A stretch of 64,000 nucleotides of DNA, from contig OY992540.1 of the NCBI GenBank assembly GCA_963921195.1, forward strand, positions 43,051,890-43,115,889, written 5' to 3'. Positions 1 through 10,079 of the stretch are shown here, piece after piece. The position numbers and the translations under genes are program-made. Position 1 is the stretch's first letter. Every line of letters begins with the position of its first letter. The notes beneath the pieces are model-generated. The model saw only the letters and a program-made list of their open reading frames with translations, was not told where the DNA came from and did no database searches. This stretch comes from Pegoplata infirma (Eukaryota > Arthropoda > Insecta > Diptera > Anthomyiidae).

Positions 1-100
1 ATATATACTTTATGGGGTCCTAGACCATTATTTCGATGTGTTACAAACGGAATGACAAACCTATATATACCCTCTATCACTAGAGTGGAGGGTATAAAAA
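1..100 (+). mobile_element. Right terminus of a mini-me-type element, cut by window edge
   Basis: This matches the ends at 15095-15195 and 48358-48460 almost base for base: a TA run, TTTATGGGGTCCTAGACC, a GTTACAAACGGAATGACAAA block, and a closing hairpin in which CCCTCTATCACTAGAG is followed by GTGGAGGG and TATAAAA. The microsatellite part would lie left of the window. It is non-coding; the class comes from the shared termini and from the known layout of dipteran mini-me elements. Confidence 0.8.
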
Positions 101-399
101 AATTGATGAAAAAAAAAATATGAAAAAAAAAATTTTTTTTGTTGAAAAATAATTATGTTACTTTTTATTCACCAGCTGGTGAAGAACGGTTTTATTCACC
201 ACGAGGTGAATTATTATCCGTGTTACAAACCCAAGTTATTAAAATTTTTGGTTTTAAGAAAATGAAAATAGTAATTCTTGTTTTCTTTTTCGTTAATTGT
301 TAGCTTCTATAGTCAAACTGAGGTGGCGTCCTGCAACTTTTTTAAAATTAGACACCAGCCTAAAAACATTATCATGTAAAAAAAATTAAAAAATTTATA

Positions 400-1229
400 C
401 TTATCTTGCGACACATCATATTTGTTAATTTTGATATACTGAGCATGAATATCAAACAAAAATAAAATCGGTCGAACGGTTTTCGAGATATCGCTATTTG
501 AAATTTGCAAAAAATAGCAGTTTTTTTCTACGTTTAAAATTTTTTTTTTTCAAAATTTCCAAATTTCTTTCTCTTGACACTTTTATAGAGCTTGTATCAA
601 TCTTTCATCTAAATGTTATTTGAGCCAAATCCGATCATTTTATGCAGAGGTGACCTTCGATAAAAGTTATAGATTTCTGGAAAATTTCTAACAAAATATT
701 GGATTTTTGGAAAATAAATAATTAAAATTTATTTTGGTATGCTGAATGCAAATATCAAAAAATTCCAAAATCCATCGAGCGGTTTTCGAGATATTGCATT
801 AAAATCTTGTCAAAATAATTCCAAAAATTAATTTTTTTTCTTACGTTTAAGAAATTTAAAAAAAAAATCAAATTTCTTTCCCTTGACCATTTCATAGAGC
901 TGGAGACAGTCGTTCATTTAAGCCTAATTTAAGCCATATCCTATCATTTTAACCCTTGGTTTACTTCGATCAAAGTTTCGAGTTTTAAGTAAAAAGTTTC
1001 TAAAAAGTCTAAATTTTGATCGGATTTGGCTCCAATTAGATTTAAATCAAAGATTGTCTCGAGATCTATAATAGGGTCAAGGAAAAGAAATTTTTAGGAT
1101 TTTTTTAAAAAATTTCTTAAACGAAGAAAAAAACTGTAATTGTTTGCAAATTTCAAATACCGATATCTAGAATACCGTTCAATTGATTTTAAAACTTTTT
1201 GATGTTTGTGTTCATCTCATAGAAGTGAA
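400..1229. repeat. Diverged tandem plus inverted repeat, units of about 300 bp
   Basis: Two diverged direct units are aligned on GGTTTTCGAGATAT (about 477 and 781, offset about 304). Each runs through a T-rich stretch, TTTCTTTCYCTTGAC and a GAGCY..AATCCGATC-like block. From about 1010 the same unit appears reverse-complemented and continues at 2729-2760, beyond the fold-back inserted at 1232-2726. The matching arm begins near 408 (GCGACACATCATATTTG; its complement is at 2730-2746). No open frame or terminal motif tells me the class. Confidence 0.6.
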
Positions 1230-1231
1230 TA

Positions 1232-2726
1232 AGAGGCATTCCACACCAAATGTCCCGCTACAGAAAAACATGTGTCCCGTAAATTTCTGAATAGGTTGTT
1301 TGGATAGCCCTATATGGAACTAAGAAAATTGCGTTTTTGGTTTTCAAATTTTCTAAAACTGGGCTTAGGAGGCGTGGTCAAATATTGGAAAAATTGTCAA
1401 ACTTGTGGCGAGTTGCCTTGATTAAATATGTATCACATTAAAACGGAATGCACCACAATCTCAAAAACTTACATTCTTATATAGTTTTGTATGGGCTATC
1501 GATTAAATTTTTTTTTTTTTGGAAAATTTTCAGAACCCGTTCACAAATTTTCCATTTTTTAAAAAAAGTCAATTTATCAAAAATCCGTCCCCTTTTTTTA
1601 ATTTTTTTTTTAAGTTTCGATGTTTTTCCATCCACACAAAAAAATGCAGAGACACGTTCTTCGTTTGTTTTTTTTTTTTCTAGAAAATCGCATTTGAATT
1701 TTAAATATCATAACAATTTTGTAATTTGCTTGTATTTTCTTGTTTCAACAGAGCGTATGAGAAATATTTATGCAATTAATAATACTCATTCGCAACTTTA
1801 AAAGCAGAAAATACAAGCAAATTACAAAATTGTTATGAAATTTAAAATTCAAATGCGATTTTCTCGAAAAAAACGAAGAACGTGTTTCTGATTTTTTTTT
1901 TGTATGGATGGACAAACATCTAAACTTTTAAGAAAAAACTAAAAAAAAGGTGACCGGATTTTTGATAAATTTACTTTTTTAAAAAATGGAAAATTTCAGA
2001 ACGGATTCTGAAAATTTTCCAAAAAAAAAATTTAATCGATAGCCCATACAAAACTATATAAGAATGTAAATTTTTGAGATTGTGGTGCATTCCATTTTAA
2101 TGTGATAAATATTTGAGCAAGGCAACTCGCCACAAATTTGCAAGGAAATCGCGAATATTCGTCACTATTCGGTGTTCGGCATGTTTTTTGAATATTCGGT
2201 TAAATAAATATTCGTCAACAGTTTGCCGAATATTCGGCAAAATTTTAATTAGTTAAAAAAACACTTTTTATTAACGTTTGACTCTTTTTTTTTAGTCATT
2301 TCAGTTGGTTTTTTATACAAAAAAACTTGAGCATTTGATTAAAATTCGAATTGTTAAGGTACCAGAAAAAATAGTGTCAAAAATAGCATTGTTGTCTTTT
2401 AGTCTGGTACTTTTTTTTAATATTTTACATAGGTAAAATACAGGCGTATGAAAAATTAAATTATTTGGCAAATATTCGTATTCGGTTCAAACCGAATACC
2501 GAATAGTAAATATTCTGTAAAATGCCGAATACACTATTCGCGACATCCCTACAAATTTGATCATTTTTCCGATATTTGACCACGCCTCCTAAGCCCAGTT
2601 TTTAAAAAATTTAAAAACCAAAAACGCAATTTTCTAAGTTCCATATAGGGCTTTCCATACAACCTATTCAGAATTTTACGGTACACATGTTTTTTTTTTG
2701 CTGGACATTTGGTGTGGAATGCCTCA
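1232..2726. mobile_element. Fold-back (long-TIR) element, copy 1
   Basis: The left end reads AGAGGCATTCCACACCAAAT and the right end is its reverse complement, flanked by a TA on each side (1230-1231 and 2727-2728). The arms pair for roughly 500 bp, including AATGCACCACAATCTCAAAA at the left and TTTTGAGATTGTGGTGCATT at the right, around an unpaired centre near 1763-1800. A 411-bp hAT-type MITE interrupts the right arm. Without it the element is about 1.08 kb, matching the copy at 23413-24416. It has no coding capacity; the TA duplication suggests mobilisation by a Tc1/mariner-like transposase. Confidence 0.8.
2141..2551. mobile_element. Nonautonomous hAT-type MITE nested in the fold-back
   Basis: An 8-bp target duplication CAAATTTG flanks it (2133-2140 and 2552-2559), and the uninterrupted sequence is present in the second fold-back copy near 24241. 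The termini are imperfect inverted repeats, CAAGGAAATCGCGAATA against the complement of the right end TAGGGATGTCGCGAATA. The 8-bp duplication and the CARGG-like ends fit hAT. The interior is rich in the ATTCGG/CCGAAT motif (about eight copies) and contains no transposase. Confidence 0.8.
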
Positions 2727-2728
2727 TA

Positions 2729-3655
2729 AATATGATGTGTCGCAAAACGTATTGTTTTTTTTTTTAATTTCAAAATTTTTCATCGAATGGTAAATTTAAG
2801 CCGATTGCCCTCAAATTTGTACCACATAAGTTTTAGGCCTAGAAGAATAACAATCTGCTTAAATATTCAAATTCGGAAAAAAAACTTGTGTCATAAAAAA
2901 ATGCCATTCTAATGTGTGTATACCGTTTCAAATAAAACTTTATTAAGTAACTATATGTGAATAAAGAAAATGTCTGCTGTCTGATACACATACACACACA
3001 TTTATATAAATACCATCACCATCATATCAAACTAATTATAAGTTGAACAGAGTTAAATGAACAAGAAGTGTAAAAAGAACCAAAAGGTTGTACAACAACA
3101 AAAAAAAAACTAAGAACAAAATATTATGTAAGTAAGAAACAAAATCAGGACAGAGCTAGAGAAAGAAACAGAACCGAACGGAAGCACATAAAATAACATT
3201 AAATCATAAAATTAAATCAAGGACACACAACAATATTTCATAAAACTTAAAAAAAACAACAAAAGCTTAAATAACAAAAACAAAAAAAAAAAGATGACAA
3301 GTCAAAAAAAAATCTATGTTTAAGGATGGATACACATAAAGGAAACAACACTGGGGTCAGAAAATAACAATTCTTTGAATGTGAAGACTTTTGTTAAGCA
3401 AATATTTTTCAGAAAATGAGATTTTTTAATTAAAATAAGTAGAAAAATTAAATTCGACTAAACCGAATTTATTAATACTTTTTAAATAATAGTAATTTTT
3501 CTTACGTAAACAAAAACAAGTTTAATTATTGAAGTCGACTTTGACTTTGATTAAAAGTAAAAATTCAAATTCAAAAATCTTTTTTTCTGTCTTAAAATTT
3601 CCGTAAAACTAATTTTTAAACAAAAAAAAAAAATAAGTAATAAATCGCAACAGAT
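2729..3655. other. AT-rich stretch without a recognised gene
   Basis: The first ~40 bases finish the inverted repeat seen at 400-1229. The rest is A-rich on the plus strand (2890-3350), with a short CACA/ATAC run near 2985-3000 and many AACAA runs. It holds no open frame of note, no termini and no repeat shared with the rest of the window. It may be ancestral unique sequence. Confidence 0.4.
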
Positions 3656-3659
3656 CATA

Positions 3660-5072
3660 TATGAGCAAATCCATAGGAAGTTATTTCATAATTGATTTTA
3701 AAATCCATATATATTTATTTTTTTGGATCACTACTTTGGAAGATATGGGCGTTTAAAAAAGCTATTTTTAATTGACAATATTGACTTTTAATTAGCACAA
3801 AAAATCTTATAAAAACAATATTGGAGATAAATTTTTTTTTCAAGAATTTCAACAAAAAATTTTGAAACCAATATTTGATATTCCTTTTTACTGAAAAGCA
3901 CACCATGGATTTTCAAAAGCAATTAGAATGCCCTTTTAATGCTATTAAAATTTCAGAGAGGGATTTTTTTTTATTGTTGAGCAATAAATTTTCAAAATTC
4001 GTTATAAAGCCAAATATTTTATTTTTTTTAAATTTTGGCAAAAAATCATATAGTATGCTCTAGACCAATGGATCCCAACCTTTGATTCTCGCCCCACCGG
4101 GGGGCAATTTGTCTGTTTCAGGGGCGCAACGAGCAAATTTTTAAATTTTTATTTTGTTAAATAAACTAAAAAAGTATTAATTTAGTTAAATTATATAGTT
4201 GATTATTAAAAACTTTGTTTAAACGCTGATTTTAACAAAAAGTTTGCTTAACCACAAGTAAATTTTGAATTTTAAAACAAATTTGAAGATTTTCAAATTT
4301 ATCGTGACTGTAGGGGGGACATTGTATTTTTTTAACTTAAAAGTCGGGCATGGCGCAAAAATGATTGGGAACCATTGCTCTAGACAGTTTTTTTTACTCG
4401 GAAACCGTAAGTTGTACGAAAAAACTTTCTGTGACAATATTGTTGATAAAATTATGGATATTTTAATTTAGATACAAAAAAAAAATCGAAAATAATTGAA
4501 CAAAAATTTTTAAAACAACATCTCCTCTCAAGACCAACGTGAATTTCCAAAATCACAATTTTTTATTAAAGTTTAGAATGTCCTTTGAACGCTGTTAAAA
4601 TTTCAGGTTGGTATTTTTTCGTGCTGTTGAGCAATAAATTTTTGAAGTTGGTGATAAAGCTAAATTTTTTGCCAAAATTTAAAAAAAAAAATCAAATAGT
4701 TGGCTATCTAACAAACTTTAAAAATTAATTGGTCAACAATGCGAAAACACACCTCTCTGAAATTTTAACAGCATTAAAAGGACATTCTAAACTTAAATTA
4801 AAAATTTTCATTTTGGACATCCATCGTGTCCTTCCCAGGAAAAGAGAACATTCAAATATCGTTTTCAACATTTTTTGTTGAAATTAAAAAAAAAAAATAA
4901 TTTTCTAAATTTTAAATCTTAGAAAACTTTGTAAAAGTTAATATCGTCTAAAAAGCGCTTTTTTAAACGCCCCAAATATTGTTTTTAATTATATACTAGG
5001 CTCTATCCAATAACCAAAAATAAAAAAAATCGGTGATCCGTCAGGTAAATTTCCCATAGATTTGCTCAAATA
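3660..5072. mobile_element. Inverted-repeat element with internal direct and inverted copies
   Basis: The ends TATGAGCAAATCCATAGG (3660) and CCCATAGATTTGCTCAAATA (5053) are inverted. Further in, GGGCGTTTAAAAAAGCT (about 3747) pairs with GCGCTTTTTTAAACGCCCC (about 4956). A segment with TTAGAATG..CCTTT..GCT..TTAAAATTTCAG occurs forward near 3925 and 4573 and inverted near 4752, so the arms have an internal duplication. A hAT MITE is nested at 4066-4377. No transposase is visible and the exact ends are uncertain. Confidence 0.55.
4066..4377. mobile_element. Nonautonomous hAT-type MITE, 312 bp
   Basis: A perfect 8-bp target duplication CTCTAGAC flanks it (4058-4065, 4378-4385). The TIRs are CAATGGATCCCAACC and the complement of GATTGGGAACCATTG, very close to the CAGTGGTTCCCAACC style of many hAT-Charlie elements. 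It is locally GC-richer near each end (CCCCACCGGGGGGCAA; TAGGGGGGACATT). No open frame resembles a transposase, so it would depend on an autonomous relative. Confidence 0.88.
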
Positions 5073-5244
5073 TTAAACTTGATGCGCTGAACTAATCAAT
5101 AATCCAAGACACATTTTTGTAAATTTTTTATTAAAAAAATTTTATTAAAAATGATTTTAGAAAAACCAAGTAAGAATGTTAAATTCGGCTGTGCCGAATC
5201 TTTTATACCCTCCAAAATGTAAAAAAAATTGTGAGGGGCGTTTA

Positions 5245-5287
5245 GTGGAGGACTTTTAGTAGAGGACTTTTAGTGGAGGACTTTTAG
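5245..5287 (+). repeat. Short 14-bp tandem repeat
   Basis: Three tandem copies of GTGGAGGACTTTTA (the middle one reads GTAGAGGACTTTTA) lie just inside the 5' end of the mini-me element. Similar GGAGGGGACG text occurs in the related element near 62091. Confidence 0.7.
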
Positions 5288-5409
5288 AGCACCTTCCCAT
5301 CGCGATAAATACACCAAATGTTTCATTTATTTAACAAAAATACAAAAAAACATGTAAAACAAATGTATTTTTTCAGATGTTGGTTCAGTTCTTCAAGGGA
5401 GAACATATC

Positions 5410-6338
5410 GAGGGCCTATATTCAAAACCCTCTATCTTCCATTTTCACGAAAATGACTTTTTGATGGCAAAATATTCAGTAAAACGGACCTCATCTATGG
5501 TGTAAAATTCAGAACAAAAATATTTTTTTTTGCTATTTTATTTGCATTTTTGTTTTTTTCTATCTCTTACACAATTAATTTTTCTGAATGCAAAACCCTC
5601 TATCTTTTAAAATAATTAATTTATAAATATTTTTTTTTGAATAATTTCATCATGCATTACATGTTTTCATACTAATTTTTGCATGCTGAACATGAATTTT
5701 ATAACAAAATTAAAGAATCACGATTTAGGTCCACTGATGCTAATTTTTTCTCAAAACTCTTGTTTGACTTTTTTGAAAAATATGGCTCAAAATTTAGATG
5801 TCTTGTGTACATTATGAAACAAAAAATTTTAATCTTAAAAATCGCGATGCTGATCAGCATCTGTGGACCAAAATCGCGTTTTTATTTTTTTACTATTTTT
5901 TACTCAACAGTTTGTCATCTTTTAAGATGAATTCGGTAAAAAATATTTTTTGTCTCAAAAATCAGCACCTGTGGACCAAAACCGCGAATTCGGAACTCTT
6001 TATAAGCCGTTATCATGAATAAATCACGTTAAAAATTTACCGATGTCGTAAATGAAATCATAATAATTCATTTTTATTAAAATGCAAAACCCTCTATCTG
6101 ATCATTTTCATTCATGTATTTAATATTTTTGAGAAACAAAACCCTCTATCTTTTATAATATCGCCAATAGTGCAAAATTTTAAAATTGAATTATATGTAA
6201 GATTTAGTGGTTGATTTAAAAAAATATTGTAGAATATCGAATTTTAGTTACTCTAACAATACGCGGAATAAACAGTTTTTTGGCTCTCCTGAAAAGTTGT
6301 GTTTTTTAAGATAGAGGGTTTTGAATATAGGCCCTCGA
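5410..6338. mobile_element. TA-flanked MITE, 929 bp, with repeated AAAACCCTCTATC motif
   Basis: Perfect TIRs of about 29 bp begin TCGAGGGCCTATATTCAAAA at the left and are complementary at 6308-6338; TA flanks both sides (5408-5409, 6339-6340). The motif AAAACCCTCTATC from the TIR recurs internally near 5592, 6087 and 6139. A second internal repeat, CTGTGGACCAAAA, occurs at about 5861 and 5969. The open frame over 5679-5930 is a chance AT-rich frame. The class is probably Tc1/mariner-type by TA duplication. Confidence 0.82.
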
Positions 6339-6408
6339 TATATGAGACATATTTGTGCCAAACTTCAGGAGTCTAGCTGTTTTATTTTGGACTGCATCGT
6401 GTTATCTA

Positions 6409-6906
6409 CACAGAAAAAATTTTAAACGAATTTCAATCAACAAAAACGCGGATTCAATCAATTTTTTGATTGAAATTCCTCCAATTAAGAAAATTGTTAG
6501 TTATACCAATCATAAAATTGTAGGTGATTGATTGGAAATATTTTCAATCAAACATTTTTTCGATTTTGATCAAAAATTTTATCAATTTTTTTTTATAGTC
6601 AATCAAAATAATGCTTGATTTAACGAATGAATTGTAAGCTTATAACAAAATTATAAAAAAATCCATCTTTTTTGCTTTCAAATATATTGCCAAAAATAAA
6701 AAAAAGTAAGCCCCGATTATTTTGTATATTTTTGATTTAATCTATTCAAATAAATTAAAGCGGAAAAAAATCTGGTATTTTGAAAATTTGTAATTCGACA
6801 GTTAAGGAAAATAACAAAAAATTGAATCAAAACATTGATTGACTTATTTTAATATTGTTGATCAATAGATTTAATTGAAAATTTATACCCAATAATTTTT
6901 TGTGTG
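6409..6906. mobile_element. TA-flanked MITE, 498 bp
   Basis: The ends CACAGAAAAAATTTT and ATAATTTTTTGTGTG are inverted and flanked by TA (6407-6408, 6907-6908). It separates the ..CATCGTGTTATC part of the host mini-me element from its CAGACAGACGG microsatellite, so the insertion interrupts one continuous element. The interior repeats ATTGATTG/CAATCAA motifs. It is non-coding. Confidence 0.75.
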
Positions 6907-7237
6907 TACAGACAGACGGACGGACAGACGGACATCCACAGAATGTCTTAGAATCGATCATGGAACAATAATAATACTTTATGGAGTCTCGACCGATATT
7001 TCGAATGACAAAGTGAGTATACCCCCATACTGTGGTTGGAGGGTGTAAACAAATTTGAAATTCTAGCTTCTTTTAGCACAAGGATGAACGTTGCAACGCG
7101 TTGTCAAAAACGGTAAAAATCGGTAAAAGTTCTAAAAAAATTGCCATTTTAGGCGATTTTGACCACCCATAACGGATGAACCCTATGTGTTAGCGACTTA
7201 AAAACAAGTCGAAAGTAAATCTTAAACATTGCTCTTA

Positions 7238-7972
7238 CACTCAAAAAAAACTCGTAAAACGTCTGGTAAAATGCCTTGTAATCTCGTTTTACCAATATTT
7301 AACAATTTTCCTTGTTTTTTAACAAATAATCTTGTACTTTGTTTAAACGAGAACTACAGTTTTATTGGAAATTTTACAAATTTATTTTCGTAATTGTATT
7401 CTACCATTTTGAAAGGTTATTTTACAAAAAAAAAAAGCTGTAATTTTACAACAAAGTTTTTATTACGAGGATTCTAGTTGATTTACATAAAAAAACTGTT
7501 ATTTTACAAAAATTATGTTATACGAGGATTTATGTTGTTCAACAAAAAAAACATTTTTTTTGTAAATTTTCTATTTTTTTTTTTTTTAATTTTCCAAGTC
7601 CCGGAGAAATTTTTTTTTATTGGAAAATATTTTAAAAAAACTTGACAAAATTTAAAAAAAAAATATTACGAGGATTCTAGTTAATTAACAAAAAAAAACA
7701 GATATTTTACAAAAATGATTTTATTGCGAGGATTTATGTATGTTGTTTACAAAATTTTTTTTTTTTTTTGTAAATTTATCATTTTGGTTTGTAAATTTAC
7801 CATTTTTTTAAACATATTTACCATTTTTTCTTGTAAGTTTACCATTTTTTTTTTTATTTTTCCAGTTTTAAAACAATATTTTTACCAATAAAATTGGTTA
7901 TTTTACCAATTTTTAGCGCATTCAAAATTACGAGGAAATCCTCGTAATTTTACGAGAATTTTACCTTCCTCC
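7238..7972. mobile_element. CACTCAAAA-type MITE with internal tandem duplication
   Basis: It starts TTACACTCAAAAAAAACTCG, like the other CACTC..GAGTG elements here, and shares CCTTGTTTTTTAACAAA with the element at 57106-58281. Internally a unit starting TATTACGAGGATTCTAGTT is present at about 7454 and again near 7664, each followed by AACAAAAAAA..TTTTACAAAAAT and GCGAGGATTTATG or ACGAGGATTTATG. I could not place the right terminus; the last related text is TTACGAGAATTTTACC near 7962. Confidence 0.55.
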
Positions 7973-9055
7973 TTTCGGTTAACAACGGTTTTCCAACTTG
8001 TTTTTACATTTGAAACACTAAACTGGAAACGGAAATTGATTTCATCGAACATAGTCTATAAAAATATATACCAGCATTTCAACAAAAATATTCTTTACTG
8101 TTTTTTTTAATATTTTCCTCTTTTCTTTCTCTCTTCTTCATATTTCTAGTAACAGCAACAATTTTAGCATCTCCTTTTATTTTAAATTAAAATGTCTTTG
8201 TTGATTACACTTCAGGCTAAAAAATCTTTATGTATAAAAGGCAAAAACTTTCATATCATTTACTAGATTTTATTTCATTATACATATTTTTTTTTTATGT
8301 TTTCTTCTCTCTTGTCTTTATTGTTATTTCATACTTTTCTTTGTCTCTGCTGCAAGTAAGCCAAGTTAAAAAGACTAATAATCATTTTTATAATGTTTGA
8401 GTCAGGAAGTATAGTTTTACACAAGAATATGTACTTTTATTTCCTTTAATGTTGTATGCACATTAAGTTAAAATCTCATCGTCATCATCAACATCATGCT
8501 GGTAAAGGTTATTAAAGTTTAAGTCAAGTTCAGGTATTAATAAGTTTTTACAAAAAGAACTTAATACTTCTAAAGCGTTAAGGTGATAACAAAATGGAAT
8601 GTGACCTTTGAATAACTGGTGCCTTAGAGAATTCTCACAATTAATGTGGAGACTTAATGAAAGTAAAAAATAATAAGGCTAGGTGGTAGAGAACACAATT
8701 CAAAGGATAACAGAAGAATTTAAAAATACAAGAAAAAACATATTTAAATTTTTTTTGAATAAAATTGCGTTTAATGCTTAAAAAATTTTAATGGAAATTC
8801 AAAACTAAAAGAATTGTTACATCAATATGAAGAAATTTTACTTAATTTTTCGTCTAATGCACTATCAAAGCCTTTTTAGAACAACATAATGGCACTAAGA
8901 CAATAAAAAAATTATTTAATTGTAAATCCCAAAGACAGAATTATTTTTTGGGGTTTTCAGCAGTCACCGAATTTTAAAAACCGAAAACACAAAATTTAAA
9001 GTTTTTATCAAAATTAAAAATGTTTATTGTGTTCAAAATAAAGAAGTGTATACTT
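7973..9055. other. Low-repeat AT-rich stretch
   Basis: No gene and no known terminus. It contains a pyrimidine-rich tract ending TTTCTAG (8105-8149) that resembles a splice acceptor, but no open frame follows. Small TCATCGTCATCATCAACATC and TTTCTTTCTCTC tracts occur. It may be unique intron-like or intergenic sequence. Confidence 0.4.
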
Positions 9056-9059
9056 TGGT

Positions 9060-9545
9060 ATATGGGCTAATTTGTTGGACTGTGTTATCAGTTTGCTAAA
9101 TAGTCTTGACAAGATCCTGACAAGATCGAAAAACAGTGTCGGCCAAGACTTGCAAATTAAGTAAAAACCAATCAATTTTACTTACACAAACGAAAACAAC
9201 TTGTTTTTGAATATTTTTTGGTTTTTGGCAAAAACAACACGAATTTTTCATACATAAAAATTATTGCTTTGACAATATCAACGTAATTATTAGTAAAAAA
9301 TGTAACCTCGGGCTAGAGTAATTTTTACAAAATAGATTTAATAGGCCGAATAAATTACTTTTATTAATTTTGATAAATTTTTATTAAAAAGTAAAAACAG
9401 TTTTATTGAAAAATATGCTATGAGAATATCATGGTTTTAATTAGTAAAGAAAATAATGACCTCGAGCCAGAATAAACATCCTCAAAATATAATATTTTAA
9501 AAGACGAATAAAACAATTTTTATTGTTCAATAAAAATTAATCAGT
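9060..9545 (+). repeat. Dispersed repeat family J, copy 1 (diverged)
   Basis: It shares TAGTCTTGACAAGATCCTGACAAGATCGAAAA..CAGTGTCGG-like order with better copies, followed by the family's marker text TATGAGAATATCATGG, TTAGTAAAGAAAATAATGAC and CTCGAGCCAGAATAAACATC (near 9418-9482). No terminal inverted repeats and no coding capacity were found. The class is unknown. Confidence 0.55.
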
Positions 9546-9585
9546 GATGAATAACCCTAATGTGGTATTATTACACTCACAACAA

Positions 9586-10079
9586 CAAATAAAATATTGT
9601 TGTAGTCCAATGGACTTTCATATGTAGAAATGTTTTAAATATTTTTTTGGTTATTGACAATTGTTGCCTTACTAGTTTAGTACAATTTCTTCGTCTTTCT
9701 AATTCCCATTGGGGATAGAGGCGAATATGTATTAATATTTTAGTTTGTGCACAAACGATTTGTCATTAGACTCGTTTGCTACTTTGTAGTAAATCGTTTC
9801 TATTTTTGCTAAATAATCTTGACAATGGAATCTGACAAATTACGAAACACGTGTCGATTAAGTCTTGCAAAAAATTACCAACATAAATAAATTTAAAACA
9901 AAAAAATAATTTTCTTGAAAATTATGCTATGAGAATATCATAGTTTTAATTAGTAAAGAAAATAATGACCTCGAGCCAGAATAAACATCCCCAAAAAATT
10001 GTTTTATTTGTCCTTTAAAATATAATATTTTTGAGTAAATTAATTTGAAACAGAAAATTTTTATTTGTTTTTTTAAATT
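9586..10079 (+). repeat. Dispersed repeat family J, copy 2
   Basis: This is the best plus-strand copy. In order it has TGTTGTAGTCC, a TTGCACAAAC-like region with GTGCACAAACGATTTGTCAT, CTTGACAATGGAATCTGACA, CGAAACACGTGTCGATTAAG, and the marker GAGAATATCATAGTTTTAAT..CCTCGAGCCAGAATAAACAT. It matches the minus-strand copy at 60689-61165 over most of its length. The family text resumes at 11201-11290 after a fold-back, which seems to have inserted into this copy or an adjoining one. It is non-coding and of unknown class. Confidence 0.6.

Larger units (their letters stand above)
5166..7049 (+). mobile_element. Near full-length mini-me/DINE-type element with two nested MITEs
   Basis: The 5' end has CCAAGTAAGAATGTTAAATT followed by the TTCGGCTGTGCCGAA hairpin and TTTTATACCCTCC. 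The 3' end has a short GACAGACGGACGGACAGACGG microsatellite, a core with GAATGTCTTAGAATCGATC, a TTTATGGAGTC block and GGTTGGAGGGTGTAAAC. MITEs at 5410-6338 and 6409-6906 account for about 1.43 kb, leaving roughly 0.45 kb of element. It is non-coding. Such elements are regarded as nonautonomous and Helitron/Helentron-like in flies; that is family knowledge, not visible here. Confidence 0.78.

Noticed and set aside
6909..6945. Short GACA/GACG runs (also 62543, 63298, 63608) as independent microsatellites
   Set aside because: The runs at 6909, 62543 and 63298 sit at the same place in a mini-me 3' segment, so they are element parts, not independent loci. The 63608 run is too short to judge.
8105..8149. 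Splice-acceptor-like pyrimidine tract ending in TTTCTAG
   Set aside because: No open exon follows and T-rich tracts are everywhere in the window, so the match is not informative.
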